From positions 1 through 14,630 of the forward strand of contig JAVBLT010000063.1 of NCBI GenBank assembly GCA_031553315.1: a DNA stretch of 14,630 bases, written 5' to 3'. Made by a program: the position numbers and the translations under genes. The stretch is from JAVBLT01 sp031553315 (lineage in GTDB: Bacteria > Verrucomicrobiota > Kiritimatiellia > RFP12 > DVOR01). The notes under the pieces were generated by a model. The model was not told where the DNA came from. It saw only the letters and a program-made list of their open reading frames with translations, and ran no database searches. Numbering within the stretch: position 1 is the stretch's first letter; each line of letters begins with the position of its first letter. This document shows positions 1 through 7,146 of this stretch, piece after piece.

Positions 1-134
1 TGGACGCCGTGAATGCCGCCCGCGCGGTCCACATGGGCCTCGCCTTTGCCTTGGTCGCCCTTGTTGTGGGTGATGTTGGCCTGAGCGGCCACAGTCGTCA
101 GAATCGCACTCAACACAAACACTGTCTTTTTCAT
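1..134 (-). CDS. Small exported protein, 5' part only
   Basis: The gene starts with ATG at 134-132 (minus strand) and runs off the left edge; 44 codons are visible. The start is supported by an AAAGGAG Shine-Dalgarno sequence 7-8 bases upstream and by a consensus promoter further upstream. The N-terminus has two lysines, then a hydrophobic stretch (VFVLSAILTTVAA) ending in AQA, which reads as a Sec signal peptide cleaved near residue 19. The visible mature part is hydrophilic and rich in Gly, His and Lys (NKGDQGKGEAHVDRAGG). I do not recognise the family; it is probably a short periplasmic or secreted protein. The export signal is fairly secure and the function is unknown. Confidence 0.6.
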   Translation of the reverse strand, partial: MKKTVFVLSAILTTVAAQANITHNKGDQGKGEAHVDRAGGIHGV

Positions 135-171
135 AATCGCAAACTCCTTTTGTTCTCTTGAACTGCGGCAT

Positions 172-201
172 ACTATAGCGGATACTTGTCATATATGTCA
201 A
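172..201 (-). promoter_or_regulatory. Promoter of the leftward small exported protein, with near-palindrome
   Basis: Read on the minus strand there is TTGACA (201-196), an 18-base spacer and TATAGT (177-172), a near-consensus sigma-70 promoter about 40 bases upstream of the ATG at 134. The -35 box lies in a near-perfect inverted repeat, TTGACATATATGACAA (201-186), in which only one pair per half fails. This is a candidate repressor site. The palindrome is visible; its role is inferred. Confidence 0.6.
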
Positions 202-243
202 TAGACAAATTAAATTATTTTTAGATTTTTATTTTTTCACTTG

Positions 244-345
244 CTTGACGCATTTACAGTGTGATATCGTCTATTATAAGGAGAATTAGTATAATCAGAC
301 TTAATCACAGCAAACAAACAAACAAAATCACTTGACGTTTTTACA
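244..345 (+). repeat. Direct repeat CTTGACGnnTTTACA, two copies 87 bp apart
   Basis: CTTGACGcaTTTACAGT at 244-260 and CTTGACGttTTTACAAT at 331-347 match at 13 of the first 15 positions. Related TTTACA words follow at 382-387 and 401-406 (ATTTACAGT recurs exactly at 381-389). These could be tandem promoter or regulator boxes. Confidence 0.4.
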
Positions 346-578
346 ATAACATGAATCCAATAAATTTGACAAAACACTCGATTTACAGTCCTACCATGCT
401 TTACAATCCGATTCGCGCCTCCCGGCCAATTTCATCGGCGCTCCGAGCGCATAAAAAAATAAAATTCATCCTTTTTGCAACCCGAAAAAAACGTCTACCC
501 CGCCACTTTCCTCACGCGACAAGCGCGCCGCGTGACGCCTGGGCGGTTTCGGAATTGGAACAATCAGCGCCGTTCCCG

Positions 579-615
579 CGCGGATCCGCGGAGCGCCGGA
601 AACCGGCGGCCGGCC
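579..615. repeat. Cluster of three GC-rich palindromes
   Basis: In 37 bases there is a perfect 12-bp palindrome CGCGGATCCGCG (579-590), a 6-bp stem with AAA loop CGCCGGaaaCCGGCG (594-608), and an 8-bp palindrome GGCCGGCC (608-615). No T-run follows, so a classical terminator is unlikely. The cluster lies 30 bases upstream of the efp -35 box and could be an extragenic palindromic element. Confidence 0.45.
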
Positions 616-644
616 TTCCGCAAGGCTTTGCCCGATAAACGCAT

Positions 645-673
645 TTGACTTTACCCGGCAAGTGCCTTATACT
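645..673 (+). promoter_or_regulatory. efp promoter
   Basis: TTGACT (645-650), a 17-base spacer and TATACT (668-673) form a near-consensus sigma-70 promoter. Transcription would start near 680, giving a leader of about 35 bases with GAGGAA (705-710) before the ATG at 716. Confidence 0.8.
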
Positions 674-715
674 CCCCCTTTTACTTTATTTGTTTCACCC
701 ACGCGAGGAAGAGCC

Positions 716-1279
716 ATGTACACCGCATCCGACCTGAAAAAAGGCCTCAAAATCATGCTCGAAGGCGAGCCCTTCATCATCACCGATTTCGAATTCAGCA
801 AGCCCGGCAAGGGTCAGGCGATTTACAACTGCAAACTCAAAAGCATGATCAACGGCTCGACCCGCTCCTGCAGCTTCCGCTCCAACGACCGCTTCGAAAA
901 GCCCGAGCTCATGCAGAAGCCCCTCACATTCTCCTATGAAAACGCCGGGACTTACATCTTCAACGATGAAAATTTCGACGAAATCGTAATCGATCCCGCC
1001 GTGCTCGGCCGCAACACCTATTTCCTGACCGACGGGATGGTGGTCGACGCCCTTCATTATAAGGGCGACGTGATCGAGGTCGAGCTGCCCAATTTCGTGG
1101 AGCGCTCGGTGGTCAAATGCGACCCCGGCGTGCGCGGCAACACCGCTTCGGGCAAAGTGACCAAACCCGCCACGCTCGAAGGCGGCTACGAGCTGCCCGT
1201 GCCCCTCTTCATCAACGAGGGCGACGCGATCCGCGTGGATACCCGCACCGGCGAATATGCCGACCGCGTGAAAAGTTAA
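716..1279 (+). CDS. efp: Translation elongation factor P
   Basis: This 187-residue protein is the usual length of bacterial EF-P, which binds between the ribosomal P and E sites and relieves stalling at polyproline stretches. The N-terminal KOW-like domain begins MYTASDLKKG and carries the loop SKPGKGQA, whose tip lysine (K32) is the position beta-lysylated by EpmA in proteobacteria. The central and C-terminal OB domains follow, with the signature region FVERSVVKCDPGVRGNTASG and the ending IRVDTRTGEYADRV. I start it at 716 because an upstream in-frame start at 662 would lie on the promoter, whereas 716 has GAGGAA five bases before it. Several neighbouring products (RarA, the TPR protein tail) are proline-rich and could be EF-P clients. 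No epmA or epmB is in view. Confidence 0.95.
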   Translation: MYTASDLKKGLKIMLEGEPFIITDFEFSKPGKGQAIYNCKLKSMINGSTRSCSFRSNDRFEKPELMQKPLTFSYENAGTYIFNDENFDEIVIDPAVLGRNTYFLTDGMVVDALHYKGDVIEVELPNFVERSVVKCDPGVRGNTASGKVTKPATLEGGYELPVPLFINEGDAIRVDTRTGEYADRVKS

Positions 1280-1289
1280 CCAATTGGCC

Positions 1290-1318
1290 TTGCCTTTTTA
1301 GACCGTTCAATCCATAAT
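1290..1318 (+). promoter_or_regulatory. Possible promoter of the TPR-protein/VanZ/rarA operon
   Basis: TTGCCT (1290-1295), 17 bases, then CATAAT (1313-1318) lies 60 bases upstream of the ATG at 1378. The leader contains a GCGGCC/GGCCGC stem with 7-base loop (1329-1347). No terminator follows efp, so read-through from efp is also possible. Confidence 0.4.
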
Positions 1319-1377
1319 CTCCGGCAACGCGGCCTCCGTATGGCCGCACAGCCCTAAACCCGCACGAAGGTGTGAAG

Positions 1378-2154
1378 ATGAAGAGTGACAACGCACTGCC
1401 CACATTGAAAGCCGTCCCCCCCCGCATCCCTGAGGAACTGATGCCTGTTTACGACTGGTGGGTGAAAAGCGGCCCCCGCTCCGTGCTCTACGCCGGGATC
1501 CTCGCCGTGGTCGCCGCGGGCGCCGTGGCGTGGAACCTCCACAAGAGCAACCAGGCCGAAGCCGCCAGCGCCGCGCTCATTTCCGCACGCACCGCCGAAG
1601 ATTTCGAAAGCTTCATCGGCAACTACAGCCTGCCCTCGGCCAAGCTCGCGCGCATTGAGCTCGCCCGCGCGTATTACGATGTGCAGGATTACGATCAGGC
1701 CATCGCCGCTTACGACGCGTTTCTGAACGACGCGCCGCCCGCGGCCTTCGCCGATGTGGCGGTTCTGGGCAAAGCGCAGTGCCTTGAAGCCCTCGGCCGC
1801 TACAGCGAAGCCCTCGCCGCCTACACCGCCTTCATCTCCGAAAAAGGCAACAGCCATTACCTCACCCCGCCCGCCATTCTCGGCCAGGCCCGCGTAAAGG
1901 CGCTCTCCGGCGACAAAGCCGCAGGCAAAGCCGCGCTCGACGCCATTCTCAAAGCCCCCGAGGGCTCTCCCCTCGCCGCGTATGCCAATGCCGCCGAAAA
2001 CCTCAGCGGCGCCATCGACCTCTACTCGCCCCGCAAGGCGGAAAGCCGTTTCGACCAGATCATGAACCTCAGCGCGCTCGACGAACCCGCCCCTGCGGCG
2101 GCGCCTGCCGTTGAGCCTGCCGCCGCCGCGCCCGAAGCGCCGCCTGCCGAGTAA
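1378..2154 (+). CDS. TPR-containing membrane protein (YfgM-like)
   Basis: This 258-residue protein has a short cytoplasmic N-terminus (residues 1-33), one hydrophobic helix at about 35-53, and then an alpha-helical region of tetratricopeptide character at about 60-215. Examples there are LARIELARAYYDVQDYDQAI and LGKAQCLEALGRYSEALAAY. The tail at 236-258 consists almost only of Ala, Pro and Glu. One membrane anchor followed by TPR-like repeats resembles YfgM-type periplasmic scaffold proteins, which in E. coli work with the SecYEG translocon and chaperones. That function is inferred from architecture only. I chose ATG 1378 over GTG 1372 because GAAGG (1366-1370) is well spaced for it. A VanZ-like gene and rarA follow closely on the same strand. 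Confidence 0.75.
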   Translation: MKSDNALPTLKAVPPRIPEELMPVYDWWVKSGPRSVLYAGILAVVAAGAVAWNLHKSNQAEAASAALISARTAEDFESFIGNYSLPSAKLARIELARAYYDVQDYDQAIAAYDAFLNDAPPAAFADVAVLGKAQCLEALGRYSEALAAYTAFISEKGNSHYLTPPAILGQARVKALSGDKAAGKAALDAILKAPEGSPLAAYANAAENLSGAIDLYSPRKAESRFDQIMNLSALDEPAPAAAPAVEPAAAAPEAPPAE

Positions 2155-2200
2155 GAGACCGCACACGCGGTCTTTTCCTGCGGCACAAGGAGCCAACGCC

Positions 2201-2662
2201 ATGCAACGCCACACGCTACGCATTGTTTTTGCCGTTGTCATTCTGGGTGCCGTGACCGCGCTTTCGCTGCTCCCCGGGCACGACCTGCCCGCAGTGCCGG
2301 CAGGGTTTCCCTTTACCCTGCCGCACGCCGATAAAATCATCCACTTCGGCTTCTACTTCTGCGCCGGCCTCGCTTTTCTCTACGCGGCGGGCTCCCGGAG
2401 CGTGCTGAACAGCCGCCTGTGCCGCTGGGGCACCATCCTGCTGCTCGCGGGGTACGGCGCGCTGATGGAGGTGCTTCAGCGCTTCACGCCTGCGCGCAGC
2501 TTCGATTTCGGCGACATGCTCGCCAACACGGCGGGCGCGCTCACGGCGCTCTTCATCGCGGTGTTTTTTCTGCGCCTCACGGGCAAAGGCCGCCCCATGC
2601 CGCCCGTAACCATCACCTTCACGGCCGCCGGCCGAACCCCCGGCGGCCGCAACCGCCCCTGA
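2201..2662 (+). CDS. VanZ-family membrane protein
   Basis: This 153-residue integral membrane protein has hydrophobic segments at about 7-24, 45-62, 75-90 and 108-127. It carries typical VanZ-family residues: HADKIIHFGFYF near residue 40, then E-x2-Q-x-F-x-P-x-R-x3-D/F-x-D with a following N-x3-G (MEVLQRFTPARSFDFGDMLANTAG). VanZ in vancomycin-resistance clusters confers low-level teicoplanin resistance, but most chromosomal homologues such as this one have no known role. Nothing nearby suggests resistance. The start has AAGGAG (2187-2192) eight bases upstream. It lies 46 bases after the TPR gene and 7 bases before rarA, so the three are probably co-transcribed. The C-terminal 20 residues are basic and Pro/Gly-rich. 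Confidence 0.8.
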   Translation: MQRHTLRIVFAVVILGAVTALSLLPGHDLPAVPAGFPFTLPHADKIIHFGFYFCAGLAFLYAAGSRSVLNSRLCRWGTILLLAGYGALMEVLQRFTPARSFDFGDMLANTAGALTALFIAVFFLRLTGKGRPMPPVTITFTAAGRTPGGRNRP

Positions 2663-2669
2663 GGCCGCC

Positions 2670-4022
2670 ATGCCCGACGATCTTCCGCTTTTCCCCCCCG
2701 AACCGCCGCCGGCCGCGCCCCGCATCGAGCCGCCGCCCTCATTCAGCGCGAGCCAGCCGCTCCCCGCGCGCATGCGCCCGCGGTCGCTGGAAGACGTCGT
2801 GGGCCAGGATCACATCCTCGGCGAAGGCCGCCTTCTCCGGCGCGTGATCGAAAGCGACCGCTTCACCAACCTCATTTTCTACGGCCCCCCCGGCACCGGC
2901 AAGACCACCATCGCCGAGGTGATTGCCCGCGTGACCCGCCGCCGTTTCGAGCGCACCAGCGGCGTGCTTTCCAATGTGGCGACGCTCCGCGCCATCTGCG
3001 AGACCGCCAAAGGCTACCGCCACACCGCAGGCACCGTGCTCTTCATCGACGAAATCCACCGTTTCAACAAGGCGCAGCAGGATGTGCTCCTGCCGTATGT
3101 GGAAGACGGCACCGTCACCCTCATCGGCGCGACCACCCACAATCCCCAGATCTTCATCAACACCCCGCTCACCTCCCGGTCACTCGTCTTCGAGCTCCAC
3201 TCGCTCGGCCCCGAAGCCATCCGCACGCTCATCGACCGCGCCCTCGCCGATACCGAACGCGGCCTCGGCGCCCTCAACGCCTCCATCGACCCCGCCGCCG
3301 CCGGCTTCCTCTCCGAAATCTGCGACGGCGACGCCCGCCGCGCGCTCACCGCGCTCGAAATCGCCGCGCGCTCCACGCCGCCCGATGCCGAAGGCCGCAT
3401 CTTCATCACCCCCGAGGTCATGCAGGAGAGCGTGCAGAAACGCATCATCGCCTACGATAAAAATGAAGACGGTCATTACGACACGATTTCCGCCTTCATC
3501 AAATCCGTGCGCGGTTCCGATCCCCACGCCGCCATCTACTGGCTCGCCAAGATGCTCGAAGGCGGCGAAGACCCCCGCTTCATCGCCCGCCGCCTCGTTA
3601 TCCTCGCCTCGGAAGACATCGGCAACGCCGACCCCCGCGGCCTCTCCATCGCCGTGGCGGCCATGCAGGCGGTGGAGTTCATCGGCATGCCCGAGGGGCG
3701 CATCACCCTCGCACAGGCCACCACCTACCTCGCCACCGCCCCCAAGAGCAACGCCTCCTATCTGGCGGTGGACAAAGCCATTGCCGATATCCGCACAGGC
3801 CGGGTGCAGCCGGTGCCCGAGCACATCAAAAACGTCCACGTGAAAGCCGAAGGCAAAGCCGAACCCTCCCCCTACCAATACCCTCACGACTTCAAAGGCA
3901 GCCACGTGGATCAGCTCTACCTCACCATCCCCGCAGTGTACTACATACCCACCCGCAACGGCTACGAAGACACCATCGCCAGGCGGATGGAAGCGCTGAA
4001 GCCGCTGGCCGCGGATCGTTGA
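2670..4022 (+). CDS. rarA: Replication-associated recombination protein A (AAA+ ATPase, RarA/MgsA)
   Basis: This 450-residue AAA+ ATPase belongs to the RarA/MgsA/WHIP family, which acts at stalled replication forks and with single-strand DNA-binding protein. A Pro-rich N-terminus (residues 1-33) leads into the family signature RMRPRSLEDVVGQDHIL. Walker A is GPPGTGKT (72-79), Walker B is LFIDEIHRFNK with the DEIH at 127-130, sensor 1 is LIGATTHNP, and the arginine-finger region is LTSR. The C-terminal tetramerisation and lid domain holds the family-typical HYDTISAFIKSVRGSDPHAA and RRLVILASEDIGNADP. Length matches E. coli RarA (447). The GAGG ribosome binding site overlaps the upstream TGA, indicating translational coupling. 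The family assignment is firm. Confidence 0.96.
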   Translation: MPDDLPLFPPEPPPAAPRIEPPPSFSASQPLPARMRPRSLEDVVGQDHILGEGRLLRRVIESDRFTNLIFYGPPGTGKTTIAEVIARVTRRRFERTSGVLSNVATLRAICETAKGYRHTAGTVLFIDEIHRFNKAQQDVLLPYVEDGTVTLIGATTHNPQIFINTPLTSRSLVFELHSLGPEAIRTLIDRALADTERGLGALNASIDPAAAGFLSEICDGDARRALTALEIAARSTPPDAEGRIFITPEVMQESVQKRIIAYDKNEDGHYDTISAFIKSVRGSDPHAAIYWLAKMLEGGEDPRFIARRLVILASEDIGNADPRGLSIAVAAMQAVEFIGMPEGRITLAQATTYLATAPKSNASYLAVDKAIADIRTGRVQPVPEHIKNVHVKAEGKAEPSPYQYPHDFKGSHVDQLYLTIPAVYYIPTRNGYEDTIARRMEALKPLAADR

Positions 4023-4060
4023 CCGCAGGTCGCCGCATCGGAGGCCGCGCCCCGAACCAC

Positions 4061-4108
4061 ATCGCTCAACGGTCAACGAGGAGCGATTCACGATTTTCAC
4101 CTTTTTTT
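4061..4108 (+). terminator. Possible weak terminator after rarA
   Basis: ATCGCTC (4061-4067) pairs perfectly with GAGCGAT (4081-4087) across a 13-base loop. A T-run (4102-4108) follows only after about 14 bases, so this is a poor intrinsic terminator. It separates the rarA operon from the adhE promoter. Confidence 0.35.
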
Positions 4109-4118
4109 CTTTTCGCCC

Positions 4119-4147
4119 TTGACAATCGATAACGTTTTATCGATAAT
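4119..4147 (+). promoter_or_regulatory. adhE promoter
   Basis: TTGACA (4119-4124), exactly 17 bases, then GATAAT (4142-4147): one mismatch from the sigma-70 consensus. Transcription would start near 4154. The leader of about 47 bases has a small GAGAG/CTCTC stem (4162-4178) and the ribosome binding site AGAAAGG (4186-4192), 8 bases before the ATG. This is the best candidate promoter for adhE and, by read-through, the hydrogen genes downstream. Confidence 0.8.
4125..4144. promoter_or_regulatory. Operator palindrome in the adhE promoter (Rex-like)
   Basis: ATCGATAAcgttTTATCGAT is a perfect 8-bp inverted repeat with a 4-base centre. It fills the promoter spacer and covers the first bases of the -10 box, where a bound repressor would block RNA polymerase. 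The NADH/NAD+-sensing repressor Rex binds TTGTTAA-N4-TTAACAA; this site shares the N4 spacing and 5 of 7 positions per half-site (TCGATAA-N4-TTATCGA). The palindrome is certain; identity of the regulator is inferred, and no regulator gene is in the window. Confidence 0.6.
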
Positions 4148-4200
4148 TCCGCACCCATTCAGAGAGCACAAGCCTCTCACCCAACAGAAAGGTCTCAGAA

Positions 4201-6837
4201 ATGAGCAAGGAAATCAAGAAGACGAAACCCGAACCGACTCCCGAAACGCTCGCCAAAGCCGAAGCGGAAATGAAGGAGCTCGAAGCCCTGGTCCAGCGTG
4301 TTAAAAAGGCACAAGCCCTTTTCGCCACCTACTCCCAGGAACAGGTCGACAAAATCTTTCACGCCTGCGCGCTCACGGCCACCTTCCACCGCATTCCCCT
4401 GGCGAAGCTCGCCCACGAGGAAACCGGCATGGGCGTGATGGAAGACAAAGTGATCAAAAACCACTTCGCCTCCGAATACATCTACCACCAGTACAAAGAC
4501 ACCCGAACCTGCGGCGAACTCTCCTGCGACCCCACCTTCGGCATCCGCACCGTGGCCGAGCCCATCGGCATCATCGCGGGCGTGGTTCCCACCACCAACC
4601 CGACCTCCACCACCATCTTCAAGAGCCTCATCTCGCTCAAAACCCGCAACGGCATCATCTTCTCCCCGCACCCCCGCGCCAAACGCGCCACCTATGAAGC
4701 CGCGATGGCGGTCATGCGGGCCGCCGTGAAGGCCGGCGCGCCGGAAGACATCATCGGCTGCATCAGGGAGCCTTCGATCGCCCTCTCCTCCGCGCTGATG
4801 AAACACCCCGCCATCAACCTCATCCTCGCCACCGGCGGCCCCGGCATGGTCCGCGCGGCCTACTCCTCGGGCAAGCCCGCCCTCGGCGTGGGCGCGGGCA
4901 ACACCCCGGCCCTCATCGACGAAACCGCCGATATCAAGATGGCCGTCAGCTCCATCCTCATGTCGAAAACCTTCGACAACGGCATGATCTGCGCCTCCGA
5001 ACAGGCCGTGGTCGTGGTCGATTCCATCTATGAAGCCGTCAAGGCCGAATTCCTCTACCGCGCCGCCTACCTGCTCGGCCCCCAGGAAAAAGCGAAGGTC
5101 GCCGCCCTGATTTTCAAAGACGGCAAGCTCAATTCCGACATCGTGGGCCAGCCCGCCGCCAAGATCGCCGCCATGGCCGGCGTGACCATCCCCGCCAGCG
5201 CCAAAGTCATCATCGGCGAAGCCTCCGAAGTAAGCGACGCCGAACCCTTCGCCCACGAAAAGCTCTCCCCCGTGCTCGGTCTCTACCGCGCCAAAGATTT
5301 CGAGCACGGCACCGATACCGCCCGCCGCCTCGTTGAGATCGGCGGCATCGGCCACACCTCGGTCTTCTACACCGACCCCGCCAACACCGACCGCATCCGC
5401 CGCTACGGCGAAGTGCTCAAAACAGGCCGCATCCTGATCAACATCCCCAGCTCCCAAGGCGCCATCGGCGACCTTTACAACTTCAAGCTCGCCCCCTCCC
5501 TCACCCTCGGCTGCGGCAGCTGGGGCGGCAACTCCATCTCCGAAAACGTGGGAGTCAAGCACCTGATGAACGTAAAAACCATCGCCGAACGCCGTGAAAA
5601 CATGCTCTGGTTCAAAATCCCCCCGAAGGTCTACATCAAGCCCGGCTGCCTGCCCTTCGCCCTCAAGGAGCTCACCGACCGCAAGCGCGCCTTCATCGTG
5701 ACCGACAAGCCCCTCTTCGACCTGGGCTTCGCCGACCGCATCACCGGCGTGCTCGAGGAAATGGGGATCGACTACGAAATCTTCTACGAAGTGAAACCCG
5801 ATCCCGACATCACCACCATCAACCGCGGCGTGGAGATGATGAACGCCTTCCGCCCCGACCTCATCATCGCCCTCGGCGGCGGATCGCCGATGGATGCCGC
5901 CAAAATGATGTGGCTCAAATACGAAGCCCCCGAAGCCCGTTTCGAAGACCTCGCCATGCGCTTCATGGACATCGAAAAACGCATCTACTCCTTCCCCGAC
6001 CTCGGCAAGAAGGCCATGATGGTCGCCATCCCCACCACCAGCGGAACCGGATCGGAAGTGACCCCCTTCGCCGTCGTCACCGACGACGCCACCCACAAGA
6101 AATACCCCATCGCCGACTACGCCCTCACCCCCGACATGGCCATCGTCGATTCCGAGCTCGTGATGAACATGCCCAAAAGCCTCACCGCCCACGGCGGCAT
6201 CGACGCACTCACCCACGCCCTCGAAGCGCTCGTCTCCGTCCTCTCCAGCGAATTCAGCAACAGCATGGCCCTTGAAGCCACCCGCATCATCTTCAAGTAC
6301 CTCCCGCCCAGCTACGCCCTCGGCGACCGGAAATCGCGCGAAAAAATGCACAACGCCGCCACCCTCGCGGGCATGTCGTTCGCAAACGCCTTCCTCGGCC
6401 TCTGCCACTCCATGGCCCACAAGCTCGGCGCCGCCTTCGCCATTCCCCACGGCCTGGCCAACGCGCTGCTCATCGTGGAAGTCATCCGCTACAACGCGGT
6501 CGACGACCCCACCAAGCAGGCCATCTTCCCCCAATACACCTACCCCGACGCCAAAGCCCGTTACGCCCGCGTGACCGACTTCCTGCAGCTGGGCGGCACC
6601 TCGCCCGACGATAAGGTCGATCGCCTCATCGCCCACATCGAGAACCTCAAGAAACAGTGCGGCATCCCCGGCTCCATCCTCGAAGCCGGCGTGCCCGAAG
6701 CCCTCTTCCTGCGCGAGCTCGACACCCTCAGCGAAGACGCCTTCGACGACCAGTGCACCCCCGCCAACCCGCGTTATCCGCTCATCGCCGAAATCCGCGA
6801 AATCTACCTCAAAGCCTTCTACCCCAAAAAGGCCTGA
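4201..6837 (+). CDS. adhE: Bifunctional acetaldehyde/alcohol dehydrogenase AdhE
   Basis: This 878-residue cytoplasmic enzyme reduces acetyl-CoA to acetaldehyde and then ethanol, using two NADH. The N-terminal aldehyde dehydrogenase half (about 25-450) contains IVPTTNPT-type residues (VVPTTNPTSTTIFKS), LILATGGPGMV, GVGAGNTP and the catalytic cysteine C264 in GMICASEQ. The C-terminal iron-dependent alcohol dehydrogenase half (about 465-878) has the NAD-binding GGGSPMDAAK (559-568) and PTTSGTGSEVTPFAV. Its Fe ligands are predicted as D668, H672, H736 and H750 (GGIDALTHALE, CHSMAHKLG, PHG). Both halves look intact. Relative to E. coli AdhE it has about 20 extra N-terminal Lys/Glu/Pro residues and lacks the long C-terminal tail. 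Its own promoter and palindromic operator precede it; a hairpin and the hydrogenase genes follow within 55 bases. AdhE proteins commonly form spirosome filaments. Confidence 0.97.
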   Translation: MSKEIKKTKPEPTPETLAKAEAEMKELEALVQRVKKAQALFATYSQEQVDKIFHACALTATFHRIPLAKLAHEETGMGVMEDKVIKNHFASEYIYHQYKDTRTCGELSCDPTFGIRTVAEPIGIIAGVVPTTNPTSTTIFKSLISLKTRNGIIFSPHPRAKRATYEAAMAVMRAAVKAGAPEDIIGCIREPSIALSSALMKHPAINLILATGGPGMVRAAYSSGKPALGVGAGNTPALIDETADIKMAVSSILMSKTFDNGMICASEQAVVVVDSIYEAVKAEFLYRAAYLLGPQEKAKVAALIFKDGKLNSDIVGQPAAKIAAMAGVTIPASAKVIIGEASEVSDAEPFAHEKLSPVLGLYRAKDFEHGTDTARRLVEIGGIGHTSVFYTDPANTDRIRRYGEVLKTGRILINIPSSQGAIGDLYNFKLAPSLTLGCGSWGGNSISENVGVKHLMNVKTIAERRENMLWFKIPPKVYIKPGCLPFALKELTDRKRAFIVTDKPLFDLGFADRITGVLEEMGIDYEIFYEVKPDPDITTINRGVEMMNAFRPDLIIALGGGSPMDAAKMMWLKYEAPEARFEDLAMRFMDIEKRIYSFPDLGKKAMMVAIPTTSGTGSEVTPFAVVTDDATHKKYPIADYALTPDMAIVDSELVMNMPKSLTAHGGIDALTHALEALVSVLSSEFSNSMALEATRIIFKYLPPSYALGDRKSREKMHNAATLAGMSFANAFLGLCHSMAHKLGAAFAIPHGLANALLIVEVIRYNAVDDPTKQAIFPQYTYPDAKARYARVTDFLQLGGTSPDDKVDRLIAHIENLKKQCGIPGSILEAGVPEALFLRELDTLSEDAFDDQCTPANPRYPLIAEIREIYLKAFYPKKA

Positions 6838-6846
6838 CAGGTTCCC

Positions 6847-6880
6847 CTGAGGCGGTCGAAAGACCGTCTCAGCTTCTTTT
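6847..6880 (+). terminator. Intercistronic hairpin between adhE and the hydrogen genes
   Basis: CTGAGGCGGTC (6847-6857) pairs with GACCGTCTCAG (6862-6872) over 11 bp with one G-U pair and a GAAA tetraloop, followed by CTTCTTTT (6873-6880). This is a strong stem with an imperfect U-tract. It starts 10 bases after the adhE stop and ends 12 bases before the next ATG. I see no separate promoter for the next gene, so it may be a partial terminator or an mRNA-stabilising element that sets the adhE/hydrogenase ratio. Confidence 0.7.
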
Positions 6881-6891
6881 CGAGGTTTATC

Positions 6892-7146
6892 ATGAAAACA
6901 CATGTGGTTATCTGCATGGGCAGCTCCTGCTTTGCCCGCGGCAACAACGCCAACCTCCCCGCCGTTCAGAAATGGCTCGAAGCCAACCCCGCCGGCGCGG
7001 AAATCGAATGCAAAGGCTGCCGCTGCGGCGGCCTCTGCGGCCTGGGCCCCAACATCTGGATCGACGGCAGGCTCTACTCCGCCGTAACCCCCGAAGAGAT
7101 CCCCGCTCTCTTCGCCCGCCACCTTGAAACCAGGCAGGCGCCATGA
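6892..7146 (+). CDS. Small NuoE-like [2Fe-2S] ferredoxin, first copy
   Basis: This 84-residue protein has the thioredoxin-like [2Fe-2S] layout of NuoE/HydC-type subunits: C8-x4-C13 (CMGSSC) near the N-terminus, and C45-x3-C49 followed by GLGP (CGGLCGLGP). Two further cysteines, C40 and C43, directly precede the second pair. The domain is complete but minimal; NuoE proteins carry an extra N-terminal helical part that is absent here. It probably passes electrons to or from the hydrogenase-family protein encoded next, with which it overlaps by the four bases ATGA (7143-7146), implying translational coupling. A similar protein is encoded again at 10046. The electron partner is inferred from position. 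Confidence 0.8.
   Translation: MKTHVVICMGSSCFARGNNANLPAVQKWLEANPAGAEIECKGCRCGGLCGLGPNIWIDGRLYSAVTPEEIPALFARHLETRQAP

Larger units (their letters stand above)
135..715. other. Gene-free 580-bp intergenic region
   Basis: No convincing gene lies here. Bases 150-500 are AT-rich and hold the leftward promoter, two copies of CTTGACGnnTTTACA (244-258 and 331-345), a possible rightward promoter TTTACA-16-TATAAG (253-280) and a lone TATAAT (290-295). Bases 500-640 are GC-rich and contain a run of palindromes. The region ends in the efp promoter. A 95-codon open frame at 351-638 has no ribosome binding site, changes composition halfway and has no recognisable domain, so I did not call it. Confidence 0.6.

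Noticed and set aside
351..638. 95-codon rightward open frame in the intergenic region
   Set aside because: No ribosome binding site, no family features, and its composition switches from AT-rich to GC-rich palindromes midway; it ends just before the efp promoter.
662..718. Earlier in-frame start for efp
   Set aside because: The 18-residue extension would overlap the -10 box at 668-673 and has no ribosome binding site; EF-P proteins begin at the ATG at 716.
4195..7122. 975-codon minus-strand open frame opposite adhE
   Set aside because: It is a shadow of GC-rich codon bias: low-complexity Gly/Ala/Val/Glu/Asp composition and no motifs, while the plus strand is unambiguous AdhE.
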